Below are positions 1 through 8,314 of a stretch of 64,000 bases of DNA, piece by piece. The position numbers and the translations under genes were made by a program. A model generated the notes under the pieces. The model was given only the letters and a program-made list of their open reading frames with translations. It was not told the origin of the DNA and did not search any database. The stretch is taken from the NCBI RefSeq assembly GCF_014695375.1, contig NZ_JACJOG010000053.1:248001-312000 (forward strand). The letters are read 5' to 3'. Position 1 is the stretch's first letter, and every line of letters begins with the position of its first letter. Source of the stretch: Coleofasciculus sp. FACHB-T130. Its GTDB lineage: Bacteria > Cyanobacteriota > Cyanobacteriia > Cyanobacteriales > FACHB-T130.

Positions 1-1544
1 TTAATGACGTTGTTTTGTAGCCCAAAGACTTTCCCTCGCATTTGGTCGGGAGTTTCGGCTTGGATGGTTGTCTGCATCGGGATAGCCACCAGCGACCCAA
101 AAAAGCCCAAAAGCGTTGTCAACAGGAATGCCAGCAATAGCTGCTTCGTAAACAATCCCAGACCAACCAAAGAGGCTGCCGTTCCGATAGAACCATAGAG
201 GCTGAGCCGAGTATGGGAGAACCGCTGCCCAAAGTGTCCTAGCACCGTTGCCCCCCCAACCATGCCAACCCCACCAGCTGCGAGTAAAAAACCGAACTGA
301 GAGGATTTCAAACCAGGAATAACTTCTGCCATCCGCACAGCTAGAACCGACAGCGCCGCAAAAACTGAAAATAAAATTACCAGTTGGATCAGGGCATTGC
401 GAACGCGGCTTTGTTCGTTTAGGTAACGCAGTCCGTCGCGCAGGTCTTCCCAAACATGGGGTGATTCGTGTTCGGGAGCGTTCGTTTTTTCCCCTGTGCG
501 GAGGATCATCAACAGCAATCCCGCGATCGCATAACTGCCACCCACCACCAATTCTTTGCCAATGTCCGCTCCCCCACCCAAGCGTCCCACCAAGGTGTCG
601 GCAATTCCGAGTAACGGCTCTCCCACGGCAAATCCCACGATCACTGAAGCCATCATTGTCATCGTGTACAGCGAGTTCGCTGAAAGCAGATGATGGCGTC
701 CCACAACTAGCGGAATCACTGACTGCTCGGCAGGAGCAAAAAACTGCGTCAGTGTAGAAATCAGAAACGTTAATCCCAGCAGGATGCAGAATCCCACCGG
801 CAACCCTCCAAGAGTTAACCAGCCATGCGAGATCCACAGCAGCGGTGGCACTGCTAAAACCAGTACACCCCGCAGCAGGTTCGTTGCCACTAGCACTGCC
901 TTCTTAGGCCACCGATCGACATACACACCCGCCACGGAACCAAACAGTATGGCGGGAATCGTAAAAGCCATCATGATCGCCGATACCCACACGCTGATTG
1001 TCTGATCGGGTGCTTGAAAGTGAGTGGCAATCAATGCAATCACCAGCACCAGATACACTTTGTCCGCTATCTGTGAGAAAACTTGTCCCCCCCATAGCGC
1101 CAGGAAATTCCGGTTTTTTAGAACCGGCAAAAATCCTTGTGCGTCCTCCTCTACTTCCTCATTCTTTACTTCCTCATTGACAACCAGATTGGACGGTGAG
1201 GCGCTGTGGTTCAACCCTCCATTTGAGGGAGCGTCCGTTTCTGTATCTATCTCTGGGGTTACAGCATCGTCCACCGGGGAGTGGGGAAAAGAAATCGCAG
1301 GGCGAACCTCTTCCCATTCAGAAGTTTCAGGGGGTGTTAAGCGCTCGTCAGACAAGGGGCGTGATGTGGTAGGTGTTGACGATCCAGTAAAAGCAGGGTG
1401 GGGGCGCTCGGAAGCGGGAACGCTGAGTCCGGAAGAGCGAGGAAATTTTCCTTCCTCAGTCCACCGTTCGCCGTCCTCAATCCTCTGTCTAGACTGACTT
1501 AGGGACATTCGAGCTTGTAGATCGGAATCATACCGTTGCATCAT
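1..1544 (-). CDS. MFS-family permease with long acidic N-terminal extension (3' end outside window)
   Basis: The frame is open from a double ATG at 1544/1541 to base 1 without a stop, about 514 codons, so the C-terminus lies outside the window. Residues 1-125 are hydrophilic and rich in Pro, Ser and Glu, with a short duplicated NEEV motif. After that comes a typical major-facilitator start (FLPVLKNRNFLALWGGQVFS) and about ten hydrophobic segments, with a DRWPKK loop after TM2-3. This matches MFS exporters of the MFS_3/enterobactin-exporter type. The substrate cannot be read from sequence. The start lies 3 bp after the recO stop, so the two genes are probably co-transcribed and translationally coupled. 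The 278-codon minus-strand frame in the same region (1-837) is out of frame and is not the gene. The membrane transporter call is firm; the specificity is unknown. Confidence 0.85.
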   Translation of the reverse strand, partial: MMQRYDSDLQARMSLSQSRQRIEDGERWTEEGKFPRSSGLSVPASERPHPAFTGSSTPTTSRPLSDERLTPPETSEWEEVRPAISFPHSPVDDAVTPEIDTETDAPSNGGLNHSASPSNLVVNEEVKNEEVEEDAQGFLPVLKNRNFLALWGGQVFSQIADKVYLVLVIALIATHFQAPDQTISVWVSAIMMAFTIPAILFGSVAGVYVDRWPKKAVLVATNLLRGVLVLAVPPLLWISHGWLTLGGLPVGFCILLGLTFLISTLTQFFAPAEQSVIPLVVGRHHLLSANSLYTMTMMASVIVGFAVGEPLLGIADTLVGRLGGGADIGKELVVGGSYAIAGLLLMILRTGEKTNAPEHESPHVWEDLRDGLRYLNEQSRVRNALIQLVILFSVFAALSVLAVRMAEVIPGLKSSQFGFLLAAGGVGMVGGATVLGHFGQRFSHTRLSLYGSIGTAASLVGLGLFTKQLLLAFLLTTLLGFFGSLVAIPMQTTIQAETPDQMRGKVFGLQNNVI

Positions 1545-1547
1545 GGT

Positions 1548-2552
1548 TCAGGATAAATTCAGCTGGGACGAGAAACAAGCATCCATCAAAGCAGCAGAGC
1601 GAATTGACCGACCAAAGTGATACTGGACGTACTGACGTAACAGTTGCTCTACTGAAACCCAAGCGGAGTCTTCGGAAGGATGAGGGGTTAGGGATGTCGG
1701 ATGAGTTAATTTTTCATTGCTTTTTCCGTTCTGGGGTAGCTCTGGCTGAGCCAGCTGCTGTAGCAGCGCCAGCTCGATGGCGTTCAGTTTGGTGTTCAGC
1801 ATCAAGGGCGTTTGTGGATGAACAACTGTTTGGTAGTTCCCACTGGCTTCCTCTGGCATTGTGCTTTGACCTTGAGATGAAAAGCCGATGGCTGTAGGCG
1901 AGAATTTCTCCTTTACTGCCATGCCTTTTGCTGTACTACCAGACGTGCGCGATCGTGCTTCGGCTTGCAACCGTTCTAATGCTGGTAAGCTCACCGTTCC
2001 ACCGGCAGCAGTACTAAACCCAACTCGCCAGTCTGGATCGGTAAATTCCGGCATCAGGGGATGCCGCGAGACACAACAATGTTGAACCTGCGGCGCAACG
2101 CCAGCCAAAGCCATCAGGTGAAACACTCCGTGGGCTAAGTGAGCTAAAACCAGAGCCGCGCTGTTGGCAGGCAACCGCTCTAACCGATGCAGATGTTCGT
2201 TGAGCAGCTCATACAATTCCATTTGCGGCTGATCTCTCAACGCTTGACAAAGAACCACTTCCGCCAAGTATTGGCTGGCTGTCAGTTTTTGGAGATCCTG
2301 ACTTAAGCCGGGGAAAGATTCTAGCGTTTCTGCCTGAGTAATTTTATCGAGCGATCGCCCTTTGGCAATCAGTAGCTCATTCACTACAAACAAAGCACTC
2401 CTACCGCCTAGCTTCGAGTGGTGCTTGCGTGCCCCCGGTGCTACAGCCCGAATCAAACCAAATTCAGGCGTCAAAATCGTTAGCAGCCGGTCAGACTCGC
2501 CCAGCGCCATACTCTTTAGATTGATTCCGGTTGCTTTGTAAGTTCGACTCAT
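1548..2552 (-). CDS. recO: DNA repair protein RecO
   Basis: RecO helps RecF/RecR load RecA onto SSB-coated single-stranded DNA and anneals complementary strands. The start [19 protein letters not shown] and the OB-fold that follows (residues about 1-80: [22 protein letters not shown]) are typical, as is the helical C-terminal domain. I chose the ATG at 2552 because homologues start with this motif; an upstream TTG-type start at 2609 would add 19 residues encoded by repeat DNA. The 334 residues exceed the usual 250-290. Extra length sits at about residues 199-249 and 274-295, low-complexity segments rich in Ser, Pro, Thr and His that look like inserted repeat DNA. It is followed immediately by the MFS gene. 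Confidence 0.92.
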   Translation of the reverse strand: MSRTYKATGINLKSMALGESDRLLTILTPEFGLIRAVAPGARKHHSKLGGRSALFVVNELLIAKGRSLDKITQAETLESFPGLSQDLQKLTASQYLAEVVLCQALRDQPQMELYELLNEHLHRLERLPANSAALVLAHLAHGVFHLMALAGVAPQVQHCCVSRHPLMPEFTDPDWRVGFSTAAGGTVSLPALERLQAEARSRTSGSTAKGMAVKEKFSPTAIGFSSQGQSTMPEEASGNYQTVVHPQTPLMLNTKLNAIELALLQQLAQPELPQNGKSNEKLTHPTSLTPHPSEDSAWVSVEQLLRQYVQYHFGRSIRSAALMDACFSSQLNLS

Positions 2553-2560
2553 GACGTGGG

Positions 2561-2604
2561 GTAATTGGTCAAGAGGTGATGGGTAATTGATCAAGAGGTA
2601 ATGG
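2561..2604. repeat. 22-bp tandem repeat, two copies
   Basis: Two adjacent 22-bp units (2561-2582 and 2583-2604), differing at two positions, start with GTAATTG and contain TCAAGAGGT. A partial third unit follows. The block fills the recO-deoC gap and is one reason to reject the longer recO start. The complementary motif ACCAATT occurs at about 2641, just inside the deoC end, so a weak stem is possible. Confidence 0.75.
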
Positions 2605-2638
2605 GTCAAGAGTTAGCAGACTCATTCCCGATTACTCA

Positions 2639-3328
2639 TTACCAATTCCCCTTTCCCTCCTTCTCCAGCGTATCGCGCTGACGAATCAGATCGGGGCCGT
2701 GCGACGTGCCTAACCGCGTCGCTCCTGCCATGATTAACTCCAAGGCTTGCTCCGGGGTACGGATTCCCCCCGATGCTTTAATTCCGACCCGTTCTCGTGC
2801 GACTTCTTTCAAAAGTTGGATATCCGCTACTGTGGCACCCCCAAACAAACCAGTGCTGGTTTTTAAAAATGCCACTCCTGCATCCATACATATTTCCGCT
2901 GCCAGTCGTTTCTCTGCATCTGTCAGGCGGGTGGTTTCCAAAATTGCCTTGACAGTTTGACCCGTTTCACAAATTTCTGCAATTTCCCGGTGTAGTTCCT
3001 CAGTCTTCCCAATTTTCAGCCAACCCTGGTTGATGACAACATCCAATTCCACCGCCCCATTTTCGACGGCTTCTTGGGCTTCGTAGAGCTTAACCGCCGA
3101 TGTCGTCGCTCCAGAGGGAAAACCGATGACTGTACAGACTTTGGGCCGCCTGCCTTTGAGAAGCTCAGCCGCTTGCCGCACGTATGCCGGATAGACGCAC
3201 ACTGCCGCGAACTGAAACCTTTCAGCTTCTTCACACCACTGCTTAACCTGCTCTGGAGTAGCCGTTGGATTTAGCAGCGCATGATCGATCAATGGAGCAA
3301 TATCAATATTTGGCTGAGTAACAGCCAT
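2639..3328 (-). CDS. deoC: Deoxyribose-phosphate aldolase
   Basis: Class I aldolase that interconverts 2-deoxyribose 5-phosphate with acetaldehyde plus glyceraldehyde 3-phosphate, in cytosolic deoxynucleoside catabolism. The 229 residues have the normal family length. The Schiff-base lysine is in FLKTSTG and the second catalytic lysine is in GIKASGGIR; the substrate-binding DHALLNP motif is near the N-terminus. The ATG at 3328 is preceded by a good ribosome site (AGAGGAGA). The gene lies upstream of recO on the same strand with about 86 bp of repeat-containing DNA between them. There is no other nucleoside gene nearby, so it appears to be a stand-alone salvage gene. Confidence 0.95.
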   Translation of the reverse strand: MAVTQPNIDIAPLIDHALLNPTATPEQVKQWCEEAERFQFAAVCVYPAYVRQAAELLKGRRPKVCTVIGFPSGATTSAVKLYEAQEAVENGAVELDVVINQGWLKIGKTEELHREIAEICETGQTVKAILETTRLTDAEKRLAAEICMDAGVAFLKTSTGLFGGATVADIQLLKEVARERVGIKASGGIRTPEQALELIMAGATRLGTSHGPDLIRQRDTLEKEGKGNW

Positions 3329-3581
3329 TGCTTCTCCTCTCGCTCACCTCACCTATTGTTAAGTTTTATCAGATATTTAAGAAAAATTAAACAAAAGATC
3401 GCGGAATCTTCACAGGCTAGTCTGTAGCTTTAATCGTACAGGTCATCCAAATAGACAGTTGTTCTTTCCTTACCTGATGAGGGGTTGACACTCCCAGCCA
3501 GAAGATAGTGAGAGCAATTAGATAGTTAAGCTGTCGCAAACTTAGTTCAAAAATTTTTAGGAAAAGGAGAATAAGTTTAAA

Positions 3582-4058
3582 ATGTCTGATAAGCAAGGAT
3601 TAATGGCAATGGGTAGCATATTTTTTGTAGTTGGAGCGGGTATGCTACTTGGTAGTTTTGTAAATTACCATCAAACGCAAGATTTTATTAAAAACTCGTC
3701 CTCCACTACAGGTACTGTCATTGATTTGAAACTTCAAGCATCTAGAAAATCACATATTTATTTCCCTTTATTCCAATTTCAGACACCAAATGGAGAGATC
3801 GTAAAGGTTGAATCCAATATGGGAAGTAATCCACCCGGATATCAAGTTGGGCAATCTGTTCCAATCATTTATAATCCTAATAGTCCGAACGAAGCAGAGA
3901 TAAACTCTTTTTGGTCGCTTTGGTTTGCAGCTATTTTTTTATTAGGGATGGGTGGTCTTTTTGCCGGAATAGGTTTAAATATGCTTGTTAACTCTTTCCC
4001 TATCAAAAAATCTCAAACTACAGGGAATTTTGCTGATGAAGAATCTTTGATAAATTAG
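3582..4058 (+). CDS. DUF3592 family membrane protein
   Basis: The 158-residue protein has one transmembrane helix near the N-terminus (about residues 9-27) and a second near residues 111-133. Between them is a beta-rich domain with TGTVIDL, a FPLFQFQTPNG segment and a GQSVPIIYNPNSPNEAEI segment. This is the usual DUF3592 arrangement (a helix, a soluble sandwich with the YNPxNP-like signature, then a helix). The function of the family is unknown. It has a good ribosome site (AGGAGA) about ten bases upstream of the ATG. It is a single-gene unit between two minus-strand genes, with AT-rich flanks lacking any other ORF. Confidence 0.75.
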   Translation: MSDKQGLMAMGSIFFVVGAGMLLGSFVNYHQTQDFIKNSSSTTGTVIDLKLQASRKSHIYFPLFQFQTPNGEIVKVESNMGSNPPGYQVGQSVPIIYNPNSPNEAEINSFWSLWFAAIFLLGMGGLFAGIGLNMLVNSFPIKKSQTTGNFADEESLIN

Positions 4059-4271
4059 GAGTGAATTTTGGTGTACAAAGAATATATCTAGTAATATTTA
4101 GCTCAGTTAAAAAAATTCCAAAATTTTTTTCCGATATCAGACAGTTAAGTTTTAATTCTAAGTTTTAGAGCGATCGCTTTGTGTAACCTACTCTAGCTTC
4201 AGTTTAATGCAGGTGGAGATAGGAAAGCGAATCGCTCTTTATCTTAATTAACGGTCGTTCATCTAAACAGC

Positions 4272-5315
4272 TTATTTTTTCGGGGTCTTTGCTGCCTCAA
4301 ATGGTGTAAATTTCCCACCTAAAGCTTCCACAATAGTGCGGGTATTCGCAACCATCATCTTAATGTAAGAATCTCCATCGCTACCAGCAGCACCAATCGA
4401 GTCAGAATAGAGTTGGCGCGGAGCTAATTTCACCCTAGATTCCTCTGCTACAGTCTTAATCAAAGCTGGGTTAATGGTGGTTTCTGCAAAAATCGCCGGT
4501 ACAGTTGCCGCCTTCACAGATTCTACTAATCGCTTTACTGTTTGGGCACTAGGTTGTTCTTCCGTACTGATGCCAATCAAAGTGCCAGCAACGGGAATGC
4601 TATAGGCACGAGCATAATATTGAAAAGCGTCGTGGCTTGTTACTAATTTGCGCTTATTTTCTGGAATCGTTTTAATTTCCTGGGTAATCCAACTATCAAG
4701 TTGTTTTAATTCACCCGTTAGCTGCGCCGCATTCTGAGTAAATTTCTCCCTGTCTTCGGGTGATAGCTCAATCAAGGCGTCACGAATGGCATCAACCATT
4801 GGAATGACGTTATCAACATCGCCCCAAACATGAGGATCTGGCACCACTTCTCCTCTGCCTTTATCCAGTTGCAAAGACTTCACAACTTCCCCTACAGCAA
4901 CTTTGCGAATCTTGCCGCCGGTTGCGTTCATCAGTTTAATCAGCCCTGGTTCTAGGTTATAGCCGTTATATAGAATCAGGTTAGCTTTCTCTAAAGCCTG
5001 ACTATCTTGAGGCACAGGTTCATAAACGTGGGGATCGGTTCCCGGTTTAAGAATGCCTTGGATCTGAATTTCGTCTCCTGCAACCTCCGCAGCCAAGTCT
5101 TCAATGATAGTGCTAGTGGCAACTACATTAGGTTTGCCATTTGCAATTGGATTTGCACGATTTGAGGAAGGCTGGCTACAGCTGGATAAGGCAAAAGGCA
5201 AGAGAATTCCTAGGCAAAGGCTAGAAACCAGAGTCAGAGGATTCCCCGATTTTGCCTGGGAAAGGCAAAAATTACTTTCTTTTACCTTTTGGGAGAGCCT
5301 AGAGCGCTGTACCAT
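4272..5315 (-). CDS. mntC: Manganese ABC transporter substrate-binding lipoprotein MntC
   Basis: Cluster A-I metal-binding protein that delivers Mn2+ to the MntB permease. A lipoprotein signal ends in LSSC, so the mature protein should be anchored at Cys46. The expected four ligands are visible: His96 in DPHVYEP, His162 in DPHVWGD, a glutamate in ISTEEQPS and Asp305 in LYSDSIG. His/His/Glu/Asp is the Mn-type set (PsaA/MntC); ZnuA proteins have a third His and a His-rich loop, which is absent here. I chose the ATG at 5315 (AGGTGA just upstream) over a GTG at 5324; this gives 347 residues. It is transcribed away from mntA and mntB, unlike the colinear mntCAB of Synechocystis, with a 99-bp shared promoter region. 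Confidence 0.9.
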   Translation of the reverse strand: MVQRSRLSQKVKESNFCLSQAKSGNPLTLVSSLCLGILLPFALSSCSQPSSNRANPIANGKPNVVATSTIIEDLAAEVAGDEIQIQGILKPGTDPHVYEPVPQDSQALEKANLILYNGYNLEPGLIKLMNATGGKIRKVAVGEVVKSLQLDKGRGEVVPDPHVWGDVDNVIPMVDAIRDALIELSPEDREKFTQNAAQLTGELKQLDSWITQEIKTIPENKRKLVTSHDAFQYYARAYSIPVAGTLIGISTEEQPSAQTVKRLVESVKAATVPAIFAETTINPALIKTVAEESRVKLAPRQLYSDSIGAAGSDGDSYIKMMVANTRTIVEALGGKFTPFEAAKTPKK

Positions 5316-5329
5316 CAATTTCACCTATC

Positions 5330-5391
5330 TTTTAGATTATTTCTCTTTATAGATGTTTTCATATTCTTTTCATTATTAGAGTAATCTAAAA
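5330..5391. promoter_or_regulatory. Divergent mntC/mntA promoter region with inverted repeat
   Basis: The 99-bp AT-rich gap between the two starts holds a perfect 10-bp inverted repeat, TTTTAGATTA at 5330-5339 and TAATCTAAAA at 5382-5391, with 42 bp between the arms. Each arm lies next to one of the divergent genes. This is what a shared operator or a pair of regulator half-sites would look like. In Synechocystis the equivalent genes are controlled by the ManS/ManR two-component system; a link to ManR here is inference only. Confidence 0.5.
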
Positions 5392-5414
5392 AGAAAGCAA
5401 GATAAAACCACCCT

Positions 5415-6227
5415 ATGAATACTGCCACCTTCTCCCCTGATACCGATTGGGCAAAAATGGTTTGCCATCTGCCAGCCGCCTCACTAGAGGCCTCTACAGC
5501 AATTAAAATCAGTCAGGTGGGAGTGCAGTACCGCACGGTAGAGGCGCTACGGAATGTCAGTTGTGTAGTGGCACCGGGACGTTTGACAGGGATTATTGGC
5601 CCCAATGGTGCGGGAAAAAGTACCTTGATGAAGGCGATGTTGGGATTGATTCCCGTGACGGGTGGCACGGTGCTGTATGGCGATAGACCTTTGATGGAGC
5701 AACGGGAAAGGGTGGCGTATGTGCCGCAGCGATCGCAAATTGACTGGACTTATCCGGCGACTGTTTGGGATGCTGTAATGATGGGGCGTGTCAAGAAAAC
5801 TGGCTGGTTTCGTCGCTTCTCTACGGTAAGCCGACGGGTGGCAGCAGAGGCTTTGGATCGGGTGGGAATGAGCAATTATCGCGATCGCCCGATTGGACAA
5901 CTCTCCGGAGGACAGCAGCAGCGGGTATTTTTAGCGCGGGCTTTAGCCCAAGAAGCAGAGGTTTTCTGCTTTGATGAACCGTTTGCCGGGATCGATCAGA
6001 AAACCCAAGCAATTATTTTTGACATTTTCCGCGACCTTGCCGACGCTGGAAAAACGGTTCTCGTTGTCAATCACGACTTAGGGGCATCTATCACCCACTT
6101 TGATGACTTAATTTTATTGAATACTGAGTTAATTGCCTCTGGTTCGCGCCACGAGGTGCTGAGTCAGGAAAACCTGTATCGTGCCTATGGCGGGCAGGTG
6201 ATGTTCTTTACAGAAGCAGCTGCGTAG
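5415..6227 (+). CDS. mntA: Manganese ABC transporter ATP-binding protein MntA
   Basis: ATPase subunit of the Mn importer. The Walker A motif GPNGAGKST is at about residue 63, the Q-loop in VAYVPQRSQIDW, the signature LSGGQQQR at about 163, Walker B EVFCFDEP at about 185 and the switch His in VNHD. The ERVAYVPQRxxIDWxYP segment is characteristic of the metal-chelate (ZnuC/MntA) subfamily. Its 270 residues include an N-terminal extension of about 25 residues before the ABC core, so a later start (ATG at residue 16) is possible. The mntB permease follows 141 bp downstream on the same strand and mntC diverges upstream, which supports the Mn assignment. Confidence 0.92.
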   Translation: MNTATFSPDTDWAKMVCHLPAASLEASTAIKISQVGVQYRTVEALRNVSCVVAPGRLTGIIGPNGAGKSTLMKAMLGLIPVTGGTVLYGDRPLMEQRERVAYVPQRSQIDWTYPATVWDAVMMGRVKKTGWFRRFSTVSRRVAAEALDRVGMSNYRDRPIGQLSGGQQQRVFLARALAQEAEVFCFDEPFAGIDQKTQAIIFDIFRDLADAGKTVLVVNHDLGASITHFDDLILLNTELIASGSRHEVLSQENLYRAYGGQVMFFTEAAA

Positions 6228-6368
6228 AGGCGGTCTTTATCTCATTATCTATCCGCCCAGAAATATATTTCATCAATCCGCCCGGAGTGAGTTTTAAATT
6301 AAAGAAATCACTTCTCACTCCCTCTTAAACTTTGTGTCCTTGGAGCGGTTAGAATCCTCTAAATTTTT

Positions 6369-7268
6369 ATGTTAGAAGCGTTGATTGAGCCGTTGCAGTA
6401 CGGCTTCATGCAGCGATCGCTGATTATTGCCATTCTCGTCGGCTTGCTGTGCGCTGTTGTCGGTAGCTATCTGATGGTGCAACGGCTGGCATTGTTGGGA
6501 GATGCCATCAGCCACTCGGTTTTGCCAGGGTTAGCGATCGCGTTTATGGTAGGTGCCAATATCTTTGTCGGGGCATTTATTGCCGGGGTTTTGAGTACGA
6601 TGGCGATCGCTTGGATCAGAACGCGATCGCCAATTAAAGAAGATGCCGCAATGGGTATTGTTTTCTCTGCCTTTTTTGCCCTCGGCGTCACCTTAATTAC
6701 CACGATCCAAAAAGATAACAAAATTGACCTCAATCACTTCTTATTTGGCAATATCTTGGGTGTTACCGTTGAAGAAGTCCGCGACACTGCGATCATTGCC
6801 GCAATTGTCCTATTGGTGGTCGTCCTACTGTACAAAGAATTATTATTTTATACCTTCGATCCATTGGGAGCGCAGGCAGCGGGATTGCCTACTAACTTGC
6901 TCAATTTTGGCTTAATGCTGCTGATTGCCTTAACCATTGTTGCCAGCATGAAAGCTGTGGGTGTCATCCTAGTGCTATCGCTGTTAATTACACCAGGAGC
7001 AACCGCCTATCTATTAGTGAAGCGGCTGCACAATGTGATGATAGTTGGGGCGGGGATTGGCATTATTTCCAGCATCAGCGGGATGTACCTCAGTTATTAC
7101 CAAAATTTGCCTTCCGGCCCAGCGATTGTATTAGTTGCATCAGGATTATTTGTTTTAGCTTTATTATTCAGCCCTAGCTACGGAATCTTCACGAATAAAC
7201 AATCGGATTTTGGACAACTCTCGCCAGTTTGGCGAGAGTTGAAACAGCTGATGCGATCGCGCTCGTAA
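6369..7268 (+). CDS. mntB: Manganese ABC transporter permease MntB
   Basis: Integral membrane subunit of the ABC-3 (metal) permease family, 299 residues with about eight or nine hydrophobic helices. The family signature regions are visible: MVQRLALLGDAISHSVLPGLA near residue 40, where the coupling loop contacts the ATPase, and MKAVGVILVLSLLITPGA near residue 195. It forms the transmembrane channel with MntA and receives Mn2+ from MntC. It is the last gene of the plus-strand unit and is followed convergently by the heptad-repeat gene, whose stop is 23 bp away. Confidence 0.92.
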   Translation: MLEALIEPLQYGFMQRSLIIAILVGLLCAVVGSYLMVQRLALLGDAISHSVLPGLAIAFMVGANIFVGAFIAGVLSTMAIAWIRTRSPIKEDAAMGIVFSAFFALGVTLITTIQKDNKIDLNHFLFGNILGVTVEEVRDTAIIAAIVLLVVVLLYKELLFYTFDPLGAQAAGLPTNLLNFGLMLLIALTIVASMKAVGVILVLSLLITPGATAYLLVKRLHNVMIVGAGIGIISSISGMYLSYYQNLPSGPAIVLVASGLFVLALLFSPSYGIFTNKQSDFGQLSPVWRELKQLMRSRS

Positions 7269-7291
7269 GGCATATAGATATCCAAATCAAG

Positions 7292-7669
7292 TTATCGTTT
7301 GTCCAACAATTTCTTGGATGTCTCTACCTGCTCCTGTGCTACCTGGACGAACTCCTGTGCTACCTGGAGGAACTCCTTGACTGCTTTGGTATGTTTTTCT
7401 GTTGCCTTGGAGTGTTCCTGTGCAGCTTTCACGAATTCCTCTGTTGAGTTTCCATCATGCTGCTGCGATGCCTTCGCGTGCTGCTGCGATGCCTTCGCAT
7501 GCTGCTGTGTGGCCTTTCCGTACTCTTCTATCAACTTTCCATGCTCTTGGGCGCTCTTTCCACGCTCCTTTAGAGTCTTTCCTACCTCCTCGATTAACTT
7601 CCCATGTCCCTCTGAGACCTTCGCGTGTTCCTCTGCGGCCTTCGCGTGTTCCTCTGATACCTCATGCAT
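7292..7669 (-). CDS. Heptad-repeat (coiled-coil) protein, function unknown
   Basis: The 125-residue protein consists almost wholly of about fifteen seven-residue units with the consensus [EQ]-[EQ]-H-[AG]-K-[AL]-[SIA], for example EEHAKAA, QQHAKAS and QEHSKAT. The DNA shows this as 21-bp tandem units, two of them nearly identical around 7460-7510. Towards the C-terminus the His/Lys positions change to Phe, Val and Gln (QEFVQVA), making a more hydrophobic end. There is no Cys and no Pro, so one long amphipathic helix or coiled coil is likely. The ATG at 7669 has a strong ribosome site (AAGGAAGG); a TTG at 7699 would add ten residues. I do not recognise a family. It faces mntB tail to tail, so a shared role with manganese uptake is not implied. 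Confidence 0.65.
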   Translation of the reverse strand: MHEVSEEHAKAAEEHAKVSEGHGKLIEEVGKTLKERGKSAQEHGKLIEEYGKATQQHAKASQQHAKASQQHDGNSTEEFVKAAQEHSKATEKHTKAVKEFLQVAQEFVQVAQEQVETSKKLLDKR

Positions 7670-8222
7670 AATGACTTTACCTTCCTTTTTCTCTACCAAC
7701 CTGTTTTTTGTACAACCCGCTTGTCTCAGGTTAATACTTGTTTATCCTTCTCATCCTCTGGCTTAATATAGGTTTGGTCATGTTGACCCACTCATCGCAA
7801 CGACGATCCTACTTATTGCCAACTAGCTCCTTTAAAAGTTGAGAAAGAAGTTGTTTTGAAGTTTCAACTGCATCTGGTTGATTTTGAAGGGAACGATAGC
7901 AGCACTTAGTTGAAAGATACCTGCAAGTGGCTGCCGAAGAAAACCCAGGGATAAAACTACTGCGGCGCTAAGTTTATCTAATTTCTTGTTTGTGTTGATC
8001 GTTAGAAATTAGGGTTTCAACAAAGTGTTATGTAGACAAATTGTTTAAGAATTTCAGAAGATGAACTACGAGCAATGCAAGGTGCGATCGCTCAGTTTCG
8101 TAATGAGGCTGGGAAAGCGATCGCAACCTAAATTGGAATCAATACCAGCACAGTAGTGGCGAGTGCGATTTGCAAGAAAAAGTTTCTCTACAACCTGTGG
8201 GGCGATCCTGTGAAATCAGGAA
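7670..8222. other. Gene-poor stretch with possible coding remnants
   Basis: No convincing intact gene lies here. On the minus strand around 7815-7985, two adjoining frames give protein-like text: one ends in QPDAVETSKQLLSQLLKE and then stop, the other upstream reads AAVVLSLGFLRQPLAGIF. Together they suggest a frameshifted relic without a start. On the plus strand near 8062-8130 a short frame (DELRAMQGAIAQFRNEAGKA) spans two HIP1 sites. Both are weak signals. Confidence 0.3.
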
Positions 8223-8253
8223 GGTAGGGGCATCCACAAAGAATGCTCCTACC
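8223..8253. repeat. Palindromic repeat downstream of hpf
   Basis: Arms GGTAGGGGCAT (8223-8233) and ATGCTCCTACC (8243-8253) pair over 11 bp with one mismatch around a 9-base loop. It sits about 60 bp beyond the hpf stop. On the minus strand no T-run follows, so it is either a weak terminator or a copy of the GTAGGGGCA-type palindromes that are scattered through cyanobacterial genomes. Confidence 0.5.
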
Positions 8254-8314
8254 CGATCAAGTTAGAGTCCACTAAGAGTCTGGGAACGAGAATCTAGATG
8301 CTCTTCAGTTCTGT

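Noticed and set aside
1-837. 278-codon minus-strand frame at the left end
   Set aside because: Trp/Arg-rich, not protein-like, and out of frame with the clear MFS gene that runs from 1544 through base 1 on the same strand.
2553-2609. RecO N-terminal extension of 19 residues
   Set aside because: Encoded by the 22-bp tandem repeat; homologues begin at MSRTYKATG.
7299-7766. 155-codon plus-strand Cys-rich frame
   Set aside because: It is the antisense of the heptad repeats; the Cys/Ala/Phe pattern follows from the complement of His-Ala-Lys codons, and the minus frame has the ribosome site.
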